A stretch of DNA of 33,261 nucleotides from Flavobacterium bernardetii (GTDB taxonomy: Bacteria; Bacteroidota; Bacteroidia; Flavobacteriales; Flavobacteriaceae): NCBI RefSeq assembly GCF_011305415.1, contig NZ_JAANOQ010000006.1, positions 198,612-231,872 of the forward strand. Direction: 5' to 3'. The notes beneath the pieces are model-generated. The model was not told where the DNA came from and made no database searches. It saw only the letters and a list, made by a program, of their open reading frames with translations. Each line of letters begins with the position of its first letter. The first letter of the stretch is position 1. This document shows positions 8,075 to 15,835 of the stretch, in pieces. The position numbers and the translations under genes were made by a program.

Positions 8075-9220
8075 ATGAAATTCAATACCAAAGTAATTCA
8101 CGGAAATCAGCATCACGACCCAAGTACTGGAGCGGTCATGCCACCAGTATATCAAACATCTACATTTGTACAAACGAGTCCAGGTGTGCCTTTAGCAGAA
8201 TACGAATACAGTAGAGCTGCCAATCCAACTCGTACCGCTTTAGAACAAGCTTTAGCCAGTATTGAAAACGGAGTTCGTGGTTTAGCTTTTGCTTCTGGTT
8301 TAGCGGCGACAGATTCAGTTATGAAACTATTAAAACCTGGCGATGAAGTGATTGCTATGGACGATTTATATGGTGGAACGTACAGAATGTTTGCTCGTAT
8401 TTATCAAGAATATGGTATCAAATTCCATTTTGTGGACATGACGAATTACGAGAAATTTCAATCGTTAATTAATGAAAACACAAAATTGGTTTGGGTGGAA
8501 ACGCCAACAAATCCATTAATGAAACTAGCGGATATAGCAGAAATTGCGAAAATCACTCAAAAACATAACTTACTTTTTGCAGTTGACAATACATTCGCCA
8601 CTCCATATTTACAAAAACCTTTAGATTTAGGTGCAGATATCGTAATGCATTCGGCAACTAAGTATTTAGGCGGACACAGTGATGTGATTGCTGGTGCATT
8701 AATTGTAAAAGATGAAGCCTTAGGCGAAAAATTACACTTTGCACAATTTGCAACGGGTGGAACATTAGGACCAATGGATAGTTATTTGGTTTTAAGAGGA
8801 ATCAAAACCTTACATTTACGTGTACAAAGACATTGTGAAAACGGTGCAAAAGTGGCGGAATATTTGGTAAATCATCCAAAAGTGGAGAAAGTTTATTATC
8901 CAGGATTAGAAAACAGCCCAAATCATGACATTGCTAAAAAACAAATGATTGGTGGATTTGGCGGAATGGTTTCTTTCACATTCAAATCGGGTGCGAAAGC
9001 GGATGCGATTAAAATGTTAGAGAAAGTAAAAGTATTCACCTTAGCAGAATCTTTAGGTGGAGTTGAATCTTTAGCGAATCATCCTGCATTAATGACACAC
9101 GCTTCAATACCAGAAGAAAAACGTAAGGAAATTGGTATTACGGACGATTTAGTTCGTTTAAGTGTTGGTGTAGAAGATATTTCAGATTTACTTGCCGATT
9201 TAGAACAAGCTTTTCAATAA
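8075..9220 (+). CDS. Cystathionine gamma-synthase/lyase-family PLP enzyme
   Basis: This is a Cys/Met-metabolism PLP-dependent enzyme (381 aa, normal length). The cofactor lysine is Lys196 in SATKYLGGHSD. Other hallmarks are the active-site tyrosine and arginine segment YEYSRAANPTRTALE near the N-terminus, the phosphate-binding region ASGLAATDS, and the SLGGVESLANHPALMTH substrate-binding loop near the C-terminus. The family includes cystathionine gamma-synthase (MetB), cystathionine gamma-lyase and homocysteine/methionine lyases, which residues alone do not separate reliably; a trans-sulfuration role is most likely. The gene is probably cotranscribed with the TPR gene 21 bases upstream and is closed by a strong terminator. 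Confidence 0.88.
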   Translation: MKFNTKVIHGNQHHDPSTGAVMPPVYQTSTFVQTSPGVPLAEYEYSRAANPTRTALEQALASIENGVRGLAFASGLAATDSVMKLLKPGDEVIAMDDLYGGTYRMFARIYQEYGIKFHFVDMTNYEKFQSLINENTKLVWVETPTNPLMKLADIAEIAKITQKHNLLFAVDNTFATPYLQKPLDLGADIVMHSATKYLGGHSDVIAGALIVKDEALGEKLHFAQFATGGTLGPMDSYLVLRGIKTLHLRVQRHCENGAKVAEYLVNHPKVEKVYYPGLENSPNHDIAKKQMIGGFGGMVSFTFKSGAKADAIKMLEKVKVFTLAESLGGVESLANHPALMTHASIPEEKRKEIGITDDLVRLSVGVEDISDLLADLEQAFQ

Positions 9221-9246
9221 TTATTGAATTTAGAAATATAAAAAAA

Positions 9247-9272
9247 GCCCAGCAAATTGCTGGGCTTTTTTT
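9247..9272. terminator. Strong bidirectional terminator
   Basis: GCCCAGCAA (9247-9255) pairs with TTGCTGGGC (9257-9265). A-run and T-run flanks of at least six bases lie on both sides. It serves the PLP enzyme gene (plus) and the MORN-repeat gene (minus), which converge here. Confidence 0.92.
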
Positions 9273-9292
9273 ATATAAAGTTTTTAGTTTTT

Positions 9293-9643
9293 TTATTTTC
9301 CTGCTAAAGCATCTGTGTTGAATTTTTTAACATTAGCTACTGCATTATCATTATAAACTACAGCGCTAAGTGCTTTTGTAGTATAAAAATTCCATAAGCC
9401 AACTTTTTTACCTTGTTCAAAAGAACCTTCTGAAACTAAATTTCCTACTTCATCAAATGATTTCCATAAACCATCAGATTTTCCATCCACATAGTTTCCT
9501 TGGTGCATTACTTGACCGTTAGAATGATAATATGTTACTTTGATTGTGTTTTCTGAAATTTGTTCACCTACTGGTTGTGTTTCTTGTGCAAAACCGAAAG
9601 CTGAAAATATAAATAAACCAAAAATTAGAGCTAAATTTTTCAT
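9293..9643 (-). CDS. Small secreted MORN-repeat (YwqK-like) protein
   Basis: This 116-aa protein has a signal peptide (KNLALIFGLFIFSAFGFAQ). Two or three MORN-type repeats follow, recognisable as YYHSNGQVMHQGNYVDGKSD and then GLWKSFDEVGNLVSEGSF and GLWNFY. Databases often label such proteins 'YwqK family antitoxin', but no toxin partner is present and the signal peptide argues for a periplasmic or surface role. It is monocistronic and shares the terminator at 9247-9272 with the convergent PLP enzyme gene. Confidence 0.75.
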   Translation of the reverse strand: MKNLALIFGLFIFSAFGFAQETQPVGEQISENTIKVTYYHSNGQVMHQGNYVDGKSDGLWKSFDEVGNLVSEGSFEQGKKVGLWNFYTTKALSAVVYNDNAVANVKKFNTDALAGK

Positions 9644-9744
9644 AGTAGATATGTTTTATAATTAATAATAATGTAAAACTACAAAATGTTTTTACAATTA
9701 CCAAACAAAAACTTAACAATTTCGTAACATTGGAAAATTTAACA

Positions 9745-9772
9745 CAAAAAAAGCGATCTAACTTAGATCGCT
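9745..9772 (-). terminator. Terminator of the beta-helix lipoprotein gene
   Basis: AGCGATCTAA (9752-9761) pairs perfectly with TTAGATCGCT (9763-9772). On the minus strand the hairpin is followed by a run of T (complement of the A-run 9745-9751). It lies 24 bases past the stop codon of the lipoprotein gene. Confidence 0.9.
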
Positions 9773-9796
9773 CTTAATGAATATATTGAAATTTAT

Positions 9797-10960
9797 TTAT
9801 TGTAATAAAGTAGTTCCGTTAACTGTAGACCAAGTTCCATTTGTTAAACTTGCTCCTGTTGATGTTGTACTAGTTGTTAATTGTCCAACTGGGAAAGTTG
9901 TAGTAAAAGATCCACTTCCTGTTCCAATTTGAGTTGTACTACTTAAAATGTTAACGTTAGTTAACTTGATTTTAGATCCATTAACTTGATCTGTATTTGT
10001 ACCAGCATCTTGAATTCTTATTGCAACTGCACCAACAGCAGTGTATCCTTCGATTTTAATATTACTAAAATCACCGTTACCTTGTTTTTTAAATTGAATA
10101 GCATCATATTCAATTGAAGCGTTTTCAGTTTGTGTTCCTGCAGCTCTTTTTAAAGTTATACCTGAAACTACTGGCCAAAATGCATTATTATAACTTTTAG
10201 CTTCAATTTCCATTCCGAAATTAGCTGTTCCAGTTTGGTAAGCATACCAGTTTGAATTGTTTTGTCCTCTCCAACCATCTTGCCAGTCAAAAGAATCATC
10301 ATAATTTCCGTAAGAAATAGCATTGATTAAATTTACAGTTCCACCATAAAATTCAAATCCATCATCTGCACCTTTATAAGCTACTAAGTTTTCTAAAACT
10401 GTACCTGAACCTACTGAATAAAAAGAAAAACCATTCATTTCTGAAGTTCCATCAGTAATTTTTTTACCTGCATATTCTACACGTACATATTTTAATGAAC
10501 CACCATTATGTAAAGCGTTAGTTCCTCCGTATGGTGTAGCTAAACCATCTTCTGAAGTTGCAGAAGTTACACCACCTGTTCCAACAATTGGCGCATCTCC
10601 ATACATAATAATACCTCCCCAAGAACCTGGTTCAGATGTTGTGTGTGTGAAAACAACTGGTTCAGCTGCTGTACCATTAACTACTAATCTTCCACCGTTT
10701 TCTACTACTAAAGCATCAGTACCATTAGAAACATCTGCAGTGATTTTTGATCCCGCTTCAATTGTTACAGTAACTCCAGATTTAATTTTTACAATTCCTC
10801 TTAAAGAATAATTACCAAAAGCATATGTTTTACTTGTAGTAATATCACCTGTAATTTCTCCACTAACTGGAACTCTTGGTGTTGCAGTTTCTTCACTTTC
10901 TTCTGAACATCCTGTAAATAATATGCTTAATACTGTTAAGCTTAAAATTAATTTTTTCAT
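9797..10960 (-). CDS. Surface lipoprotein with right-handed beta-helix, partner of the TonB receptor
   Basis: This 387-aa protein has a lipoprotein signal with lipobox LFTGC (Cys18). The acidic stretch SEESEE directly after the cysteine resembles the flavobacterial lipoprotein export signal for surface display. The body consists of short strand-and-turn repeats typical of parallel beta-helices (VKIKSGVTVTIEAGSKI, LVVENGGRLVVNGTAAEP). Asp/Gly-rich motifs follow (YKGADDGFEFYGGTVN, YGNYDDSFDWQDGW) that could bind a cation. It follows the TonB receptor gene on the same strand after 171 bases, and has its own -7 box and an 11-bp direct repeat upstream. I infer that it captures a ligand for, or processes a substrate with, the receptor. 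No known enzymatic residues are recognisable. Confidence 0.75.
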   Translation of the reverse strand: MKKLILSLTVLSILFTGCSEESEETATPRVPVSGEITGDITTSKTYAFGNYSLRGIVKIKSGVTVTIEAGSKITADVSNGTDALVVENGGRLVVNGTAAEPVVFTHTTSEPGSWGGIIMYGDAPIVGTGGVTSATSEDGLATPYGGTNALHNGGSLKYVRVEYAGKKITDGTSEMNGFSFYSVGSGTVLENLVAYKGADDGFEFYGGTVNLINAISYGNYDDSFDWQDGWRGQNNSNWYAYQTGTANFGMEIEAKSYNNAFWPVVSGITLKRAAGTQTENASIEYDAIQFKKQGNGDFSNIKIEGYTAVGAVAIRIQDAGTNTDQVNGSKIKLTNVNILSSTTQIGTGSGSFTTTFPVGQLTTSTTSTGASLTNGTWSTVNGTTLLQ

Positions 10961-10986
10961 TGTCTTAGTTGTTAAATTTGTTATGG

Positions 10987-10994
10987 CAAATGTA
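10987..10994 (-). promoter_or_regulatory. -7 box of the beta-helix lipoprotein gene (TACATTTG)
   Basis: This is an exact TAnnTTTG match on the minus strand, 26 bases before the ATG at 10960. No -33 TTG is visible, which suits a promoter that needs an activator. Confidence 0.55.
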
Positions 10995-11056
10995 TTTCGG
11001 TTAGAGAAATAAAAAGTTAGCTTAGTATTATGAAATTTTTAAATGATTTTAGTATT

Positions 11057-11074
11057 TGTAAACTTATTGTAAAC
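11057..11074 (-). promoter_or_regulatory. Pho-box-like direct repeat upstream of the lipoprotein gene
   Basis: Read on the minus strand, GTTTACA is repeated exactly after four bases (GTTTACA-ATAA-GTTTACA), an 11-bp period. The 7-4-7 layout matches Pho boxes, and the TTTACA core matches the TT(A/T/C)ACA half-site of Bacillus PhoP. It lies about 62 bases upstream of the -7 box. A similar repeat precedes the TonB receptor gene. Confidence 0.4.
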
Positions 11075-11103
11075 AGAAATTCCCTTTTTAAAAGGGAATT
11101 TCT
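11075..11103 (-). terminator. Hairpin after the TonB receptor gene
   Basis: AGAAATTCCCTTTT (11075-11088) pairs with AAAAGGGAATTTCT (11090-11103), a near-perfect 14-bp stem. It lies about 29 bases past the stop codon of the receptor gene. The minus-strand T-run after it is poor, so termination may be partial and some readthrough into the lipoprotein gene is possible. Confidence 0.6.
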
Positions 11104-11131
11104 TATTTATAACTAACTGTATTTATTTGTG

Positions 11132-13912
11132 TTAGAAAGTATAGCCGATATTTAGTGAGAATCCAACACCTCTTTTATTGTTTAACATTACAAGAGAATC
11201 TTCATTGATAGTTGTTGTACTATTCTTGCCCATTTCTCTTTCGTACTTTGGATTTAATATGTTATCCACTGAAAATTTAACATCTAAATTTTTAGATAAT
11301 TTGGTATTCCAAATAAAGTCTAATTTACTAAATGGTTTTTCATAGACATGATCTAAACCTGCAGTTCCTAATGCATAAATTCTTTTTCCGTATACACCAT
11401 ATACTAAAGTAGCTGTGTTTTTAACTTCTTTAGAAAAATCAAATTCATATTTTAAATCTGAATTAATTAACCAATTTGAAGCTCCTTGTAATTCTCTACT
11501 ACTTGAATTTTCAAGTGGATTGTTAACTAAATCAACATCTACTTTTGTTTTCATAATTGAAGTATTGAAACCCCAAGAAATGTTTTCAAATTGTTTTGAA
11601 ATTCTTTCTAATTGAAATATAAATTCTAATTCTGCACCAAATAAAATAGCTCTTTTTGAATTATCAAAAGTAGTTGCATTTGAACCTCCAGTTGCAATAA
11701 GAATTCTTTCAATTGGTTTGTTAATATTTTTACCAAAAACACCCAAAGCCACCATGTCTTTTTTGTCAGTAAACAATTCGTATTTTAAATCTAAATTTAA
11801 ATTTTCAGTGTCTTTTAAATCTGGATTTCCAATTACTGATGAACCATCAGGCTCAACATAAGTAATAGGCAACAATTCCATAGTTACTGGTCTAGTGATT
11901 GTTTTAGAAACCGCCAAACGCATATTAGATTGTTCGTTAATCGTGTATTTTGTATTTATCGATGGTAAAATGTCTAGTTTTTTATCAATTTGTTTATCGT
12001 AAGGAGCAGTAAAATCAGAAGCACCTAAACTTCTTGAACTCATTTTTCTATCAGAGTTTTCAAAACGAACACCTGCATTAACTTCAAGTTTTTCTCCAAA
12101 ATTTAAAAACATATTAACATAACCTGCATTTACAAAATGATCAAGTTTTACTTTATAATCTGTATTAGATTCTTCTCTGAATCTTACATTACCATTAGCA
12201 ACGTCTGCAGCAATAACATCGTTTATGTCATTTAAGTTTGTTGTGAAAGCAGCTTGGCTACCTAAAGGCGCACCAGAAACAAAACGATATGTAGAATACA
12301 TATTATTTCTAAACGCATTATAACCCACAGATAATTTATTTGTTTTATTGTTAACTTCTTTTCCAAATTTCATATTATACTCAAACAAACCACTCATGTA
12401 ATAGTTACCTTTTACATCTAAATATTGTCTGTTTAAATTATTTCCTCCATAAGAAATATTAATATCCGTTTCATTAACTCTGTTACCAATGATTGTTTTT
12501 CTATCAGGTTGACCAAAAGCTGTTTTTACATAAGAAAAACCTCCTTTTACACTATGCTTTTCATTTTTTGTTAAGTTATAATTTGCTACAACTTGATTGT
12601 TAAAATAATCTGATTGTTCAAACTGATTAAGTCTAACTAAACGATTTGGATTGTTTGTAGCGTAATTTAAAACCCCGAATTGGTCTTGAATTAAACTTTC
12701 TGTAGATCGTAAGTAAAATGAATTCAATCCGATAGAACCTCTAGAAGATTTGTATTTAATTCCAACTAAAGCAGAAGAAGCTGTTTGATATTTATATTCT
12801 GAATTTTCAACATTCGTAGTATAATTACTATCCCCTGCATCGAAAAATCTTTTTACTCCTTTTCTAATTACATATTTGTTTTCTGTATTTAAGGAAAGGA
12901 TATAACTTAAATTGTTACCATCTCCCACTTTAAACTTTTCTGTATGTAATAAACTAATACTAGTGTTCATTGGGCTACCAACTTTATCAACATTCCAAGA
13001 ATTTTGCTTATGAGAAGCTGTATATTCTGAAGATGTTAAATAATTTCCTGAAGGAACATTTCCAAAAACACCTGGTAAAGCACGGTCTTTCTTTAAAATC
13101 CCTAAAGTACCTTGAGTTGTATTTGCGTCTTCAGACATTAAAAAATCTTCTCCATTATTACCAGTTGTATATCCAAACCCAACATTTAATTTCGTTTGGC
13201 TTTTCATCGCTTCAGAAGTTTCAATATTAATGGTTGCTCCAGCGAAATCTCCAGAAATATTTGGATTAAACGTTTTGTAAACACCTAAAACTCCAACAAT
13301 ATCAGTAGGAAATAAATCTAATGGAATGATTTTTTTAAACGGACTATTAGAAGGCGCTTGTAAATCGTTAACCAATAAATTATTATATCTGTCTTCTAAT
13401 CCTCTTACAAATAAACCTCTCGATTCTACTTTAGTAATTCCTGTTACTTTAGTTAGTCCTTCTTCAACATCACTAATTCCTTTTCTTGACATTTCTTGAG
13501 CACCAATACTTTGCTTCATTTCAACCGCTTTTTGTTGTTCTTTTAACAAAGCCGTTTCTTTTGTTTTGTTTGTGCTTCCAGTAATTACAATTCCTTCAAT
13601 ACTATTTGAATTTTCTTGTAAAGAAATGTTTAAATTTAACGTTTCATTTTCAGCAACTGTAACTTGTTTTTCTAAAGTTTTGTAGCCAATAAAAGCATAT
13701 ACTATTGTGTAAGTACCTGGCTTCATAGCAATTTCATAATTACCATTAATGTCAGATTCAGCATTTGCCATTAAACCTTTTAAAGATATAGAAACAAAAC
13801 TTACTGGTTGTTTACTATCTTTATCAGTAATAATACCGCTAACTTTAGCCGTATTTTGTGCGAAAGAGATTATTGTAAATAATAATCCGAAAAATAGAAA
13901 TTTTAATTTCAT
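11132..13912 (-). CDS. TonB-dependent outer-membrane receptor
   Basis: This is a 926-aa receptor. A signal peptide (KLKFLFFGLLFTIISFAQ) is followed by a carboxypeptidase-regulatory-like beta-sandwich (about residues 22-105). Next comes a plug domain (about 125-235, with GLFVRGLEDRYNNLLVND) and a long beta-barrel ending in the aromatic GVGFSLNIGYTF. It imports a ligand across the outer membrane using TonB-ExbBD energy. It is not followed by a SusD homologue; its partner appears to be the beta-helix lipoprotein. It is divergent from a PhoB/PhoR-like gene pair, and the shared upstream region holds a Pho-box-like repeat, so phosphate or an organophosphate is a reasonable guess for the signal or substrate. 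Iron or another scarce nutrient remains possible. Confidence 0.92.
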   Translation of the reverse strand: MKLKFLFFGLLFTIISFAQNTAKVSGIITDKDSKQPVSFVSISLKGLMANAESDINGNYEIAMKPGTYTIVYAFIGYKTLEKQVTVAENETLNLNISLQENSNSIEGIVITGSTNKTKETALLKEQQKAVEMKQSIGAQEMSRKGISDVEEGLTKVTGITKVESRGLFVRGLEDRYNNLLVNDLQAPSNSPFKKIIPLDLFPTDIVGVLGVYKTFNPNISGDFAGATINIETSEAMKSQTKLNVGFGYTTGNNGEDFLMSEDANTTQGTLGILKKDRALPGVFGNVPSGNYLTSSEYTASHKQNSWNVDKVGSPMNTSISLLHTEKFKVGDGNNLSYILSLNTENKYVIRKGVKRFFDAGDSNYTTNVENSEYKYQTASSALVGIKYKSSRGSIGLNSFYLRSTESLIQDQFGVLNYATNNPNRLVRLNQFEQSDYFNNQVVANYNLTKNEKHSVKGGFSYVKTAFGQPDRKTIIGNRVNETDINISYGGNNLNRQYLDVKGNYYMSGLFEYNMKFGKEVNNKTNKLSVGYNAFRNNMYSTYRFVSGAPLGSQAAFTTNLNDINDVIAADVANGNVRFREESNTDYKVKLDHFVNAGYVNMFLNFGEKLEVNAGVRFENSDRKMSSRSLGASDFTAPYDKQIDKKLDILPSINTKYTINEQSNMRLAVSKTITRPVTMELLPITYVEPDGSSVIGNPDLKDTENLNLDLKYELFTDKKDMVALGVFGKNINKPIERILIATGGSNATTFDNSKRAILFGAELEFIFQLERISKQFENISWGFNTSIMKTKVDVDLVNNPLENSSSRELQGASNWLINSDLKYEFDFSKEVKNTATLVYGVYGKRIYALGTAGLDHVYEKPFSKLDFIWNTKLSKNLDVKFSVDNILNPKYEREMGKNSTTTINEDSLVMLNNKRGVGFSLNIGYTF

Positions 13913-13934
13913 TGTGGTTGTATTTATTTTGATG

Positions 13935-13942
13935 CAAAAATA
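13935..13942 (-). promoter_or_regulatory. -7 box of the TonB receptor gene (TATTTTTG)
   Basis: This is an exact TAnnTTTG match on the minus strand, 22 bases before the ATG at 13912, with no -33 TTG at the right distance. The direct repeat at 13997-14014 lies 54 bases further upstream. Confidence 0.55.
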
Positions 13943-13996
13943 GGACCAAGTAAATTATGTGAATGTTACCCGCAAGTTATTAGTAGGTTCACAGAT

Positions 13997-14017
13997 TGTT
14001 AAGTTTGTGTTAACACA
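13997..14017. promoter_or_regulatory. Pho-box-like repeat and palindrome between the receptor and regulator genes
   Basis: On the plus strand TGTTAAG (13997-14003) and TGTTAAC (14008-14014) repeat with an 11-bp period. On the receptor strand this reads GTTAACA-CAAA-CTTAACA, close to the repeat before the lipoprotein gene. The second half-site is also the centre of a perfect 12-bp palindrome, TGTGTTAACACA (14006-14017). A third, similar TGTAAAC lies at 14027-14033. Its position between divergent promoters suits an activator or autoregulator site. Confidence 0.45.
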
Positions 14018-14063
14018 TTAAATAATTGTAAACACGTTTTATTTGTAGTTTTTATATATAATT

Positions 14064-14095
14064 TTGACACAAATTAAATTTTTTAATTACTTTTA
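14064..14095 (+). promoter_or_regulatory. Promoter of the response regulator/kinase operon
   Basis: TTG (14064-14066, within TTGACA) is followed after 21 bases by TACTTTTA (14088-14095), one mismatch from TAnnTTTG, eight bases before the ATG. The leader would be almost absent. Confidence 0.4.
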
Positions 14096-14103
14096 TAGTT
14101 AAT

Positions 14104-14799
14104 ATGAAAAAGAAAGATATAAAGATATTATTGGTAGACGACGAACCGGACATTCTAGAAATTGTTGGGTACAATTTAGAGCAAGCCGGATATCAGGTTT
14201 TTAAAGCTGAAAACGGTAAAGATGCCGTGAAACAAGCGCAAAAAACAAAACCACATTTAATCATTATGGATGTGATGATGCCAGAAATGGATGGTATGGA
14301 AGCTTGTGAAAAAATTAGAGAAATCCCAGAATTAAAAGACACTATTATTACTTTCTTAACGGCTAGAAGTGAAGATTATTCACAAGTTGCAGGTTTTGAT
14401 GTGGGTGCCGACGATTATATTGCCAAACCAATTAAACCAAAGTTATTGGTAAGTAAAGTAAAAGGTTTATTACGCAGATTAAAAGACGAAGAATTAGAAA
14501 ATTCAGAAACGTTAACGGTTGGTAATTTACAAATTAACCGTGAAGAATATAAAATAATTAAAGACGGAATTACCATCATTTTACCAAGAAAAGAGTTTGA
14601 ATTACTATACTTACTAGCTTCAAAACCTGGTAAAGTGTTTACTAGAACAGAAATTTTAGATAAAGTTTGGGGTAATGAAGTAATTGTTGGTGGTAGAACA
14701 ATTGATGTTCACATTAGAAAACTTCGTGAAAAAATTGATGAAGATGTTTTTAAAACGATTAAAGGTGTAGGTTACAAAATAGAATTAAATGGCGATTAA
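14104..14799 (+). CDS. OmpR/PhoB-family response regulator
   Basis: This is a 231-aa DNA-binding response regulator. The N-terminal receiver (about residues 1-125) has the acidic pair VDDEPD, phospho-acceptor Asp56 in LIIMDVMMPEMDG, and the conserved Lys of AKPIKPKLL. The C-terminal winged helix (about 135-228) is of OmpR/PhoB type (LPRKEFELLYLLASKPGKVF, GRTIDVHIRKLREKI). The kinase gene overlaps its end by 11 bases. Together with the PhoR-like kinase and the Pho-box-like repeats next door, a PhoB role is the best guess. The sequence alone does not exclude another OmpR-type function. Confidence 0.92.
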   Translation: MKKKDIKILLVDDEPDILEIVGYNLEQAGYQVFKAENGKDAVKQAQKTKPHLIIMDVMMPEMDGMEACEKIREIPELKDTIITFLTARSEDYSQVAGFDVGADDYIAKPIKPKLLVSKVKGLLRRLKDEELENSETLTVGNLQINREEYKIIKDGITIILPRKEFELLYLLASKPGKVFTRTEILDKVWGNEVIVGGRTIDVHIRKLREKIDEDVFKTIKGVGYKIELNGD

Positions 14800-15835
14800 T
14801 TTCAAAAAATCATACAAGTTTGCCTTTAAATCATCCTTTTATATTTCATTATTTGTAGTATTCAGTTTGTTGATTTACAATCACTTCGTACAACCTATTA
14901 ACATATTCATATTACTTGTATTTCCTATTACTCTATTTGTTTTTAGTTTTTTCTTAATTCAATATAGAGTAGAAATTTTCATATACAAACGTATCAAAAA
15001 ACTTTACGATGAAGTTTCTATTTTAGATGCGACTTCTTTAAAAAACAAAATTGTTACTACGGATATTTCTTCTCTAACAAACGACATTAGAAACTTCGCT
15101 AAAGAGAAAAAAATTGAAATTGAATCGTTAAATATTCGAGAAGAATATAGAAGAGAATTTTTAGGAAACATTTCTCACGAGCTAAAAACTCCTTTGTTTA
15201 CCGTACAAGGTTATTTAGACACACTTATTGAAGGTGGCGCAATTAAAGACAAAACTTTACGAGTAAAATACATAGAACGCGCTTCCAAAGGAGTAGAAAG
15301 ATTAATAAGTATTGTGCAAGATTTAGATATGATTTCAAAATTTGAAGTGGGCGATTTAAACTTAGAAATCACAAAATTCGATATAATCAGCGAAATTCAG
15401 AATGTATTTGATTTGCTAGAAATGAAAGCAGATGCTAAAAATATCATTTTAATGTTCGATGAAAAATACATTTCTCCCATTCATGTGTATGCCGATAAAG
15501 ATAAAATTCAACAAGTTTTAACCAACTTAGTCATGAATTCTATCAAATACGGAAAAGAAAATGGTACTACAGAAATATCTGTTGAGAAAATCAATAAAAA
15601 TAAAGTATTAGTCCGTATTCAAGATAATGGAGATGGAATTGAACAACAACATTTATCACGAATTTTTGAACGTTTCTTTAGAATTAGTAAAAGTGGTTCA
15701 AGAGAAGAAGGTGGTTCTGGTTTAGGATTAGCTATCGTGAAACACATTATTGAAGCCCACAACGAAAAAATATTTGTGCAAAGTACGCCTCAAAAAGGAT
15801 CAGAATTTTCATTTACCTTGAAAACAAGTAAATAA
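14789..15835 (+). CDS. PhoR-like sensor histidine kinase
   Basis: This is a 348-aa membrane histidine kinase. Two helices (about residues 13-30 and 37-58) are joined by a loop of only a few residues, so there is no periplasmic sensor domain. A short linker leads to the DHp helices with phospho-acceptor His130 in GNISHELKTPLFTVQGYLDT, a form typical of PhoR-type kinases. The ATPase domain has the N box (QVLTNLVMNSIKYG), G1 (DNGDGIE) and G2 (GGSGLGLAIVKHI). No PAS or HAMP domain is evident. The lack of a periplasmic sensor suggests that it reads a membrane partner, as PhoR reads the Pst/PhoU complex. Its 3' end overlaps the convergent glycosyltransferase gene by 27 bases. Confidence 0.92.
   Translation: MAINFKKSYKFAFKSSFYISLFVVFSLLIYNHFVQPINIFILLVFPITLFVFSFFLIQYRVEIFIYKRIKKLYDEVSILDATSLKNKIVTTDISSLTNDIRNFAKEKKIEIESLNIREEYRREFLGNISHELKTPLFTVQGYLDTLIEGGAIKDKTLRVKYIERASKGVERLISIVQDLDMISKFEVGDLNLEITKFDIISEIQNVFDLLEMKADAKNIILMFDEKYISPIHVYADKDKIQQVLTNLVMNSIKYGKENGTTEISVEKINKNKVLVRIQDNGDGIEQQHLSRIFERFFRISKSGSREEGGSGLGLAIVKHIIEAHNEKIFVQSTPQKGSEFSFTLKTSK

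Noticed and set aside
9293..9643. Toxin-antitoxin locus based on the YwqK-type protein
   Set aside because: No toxin gene is adjacent, and the protein carries a signal peptide.
9691..9729. Four TTTACA/TTAACA-like half-sites at an 11-bp period (9691, 9702, 9713, 9724) near the MORN-repeat gene
   Set aside because: Two of the four match poorly (CAAACA, GTAACA), and the orientation is opposite to that before the receptor and lipoprotein genes. The region is AT-rich enough for chance matches.
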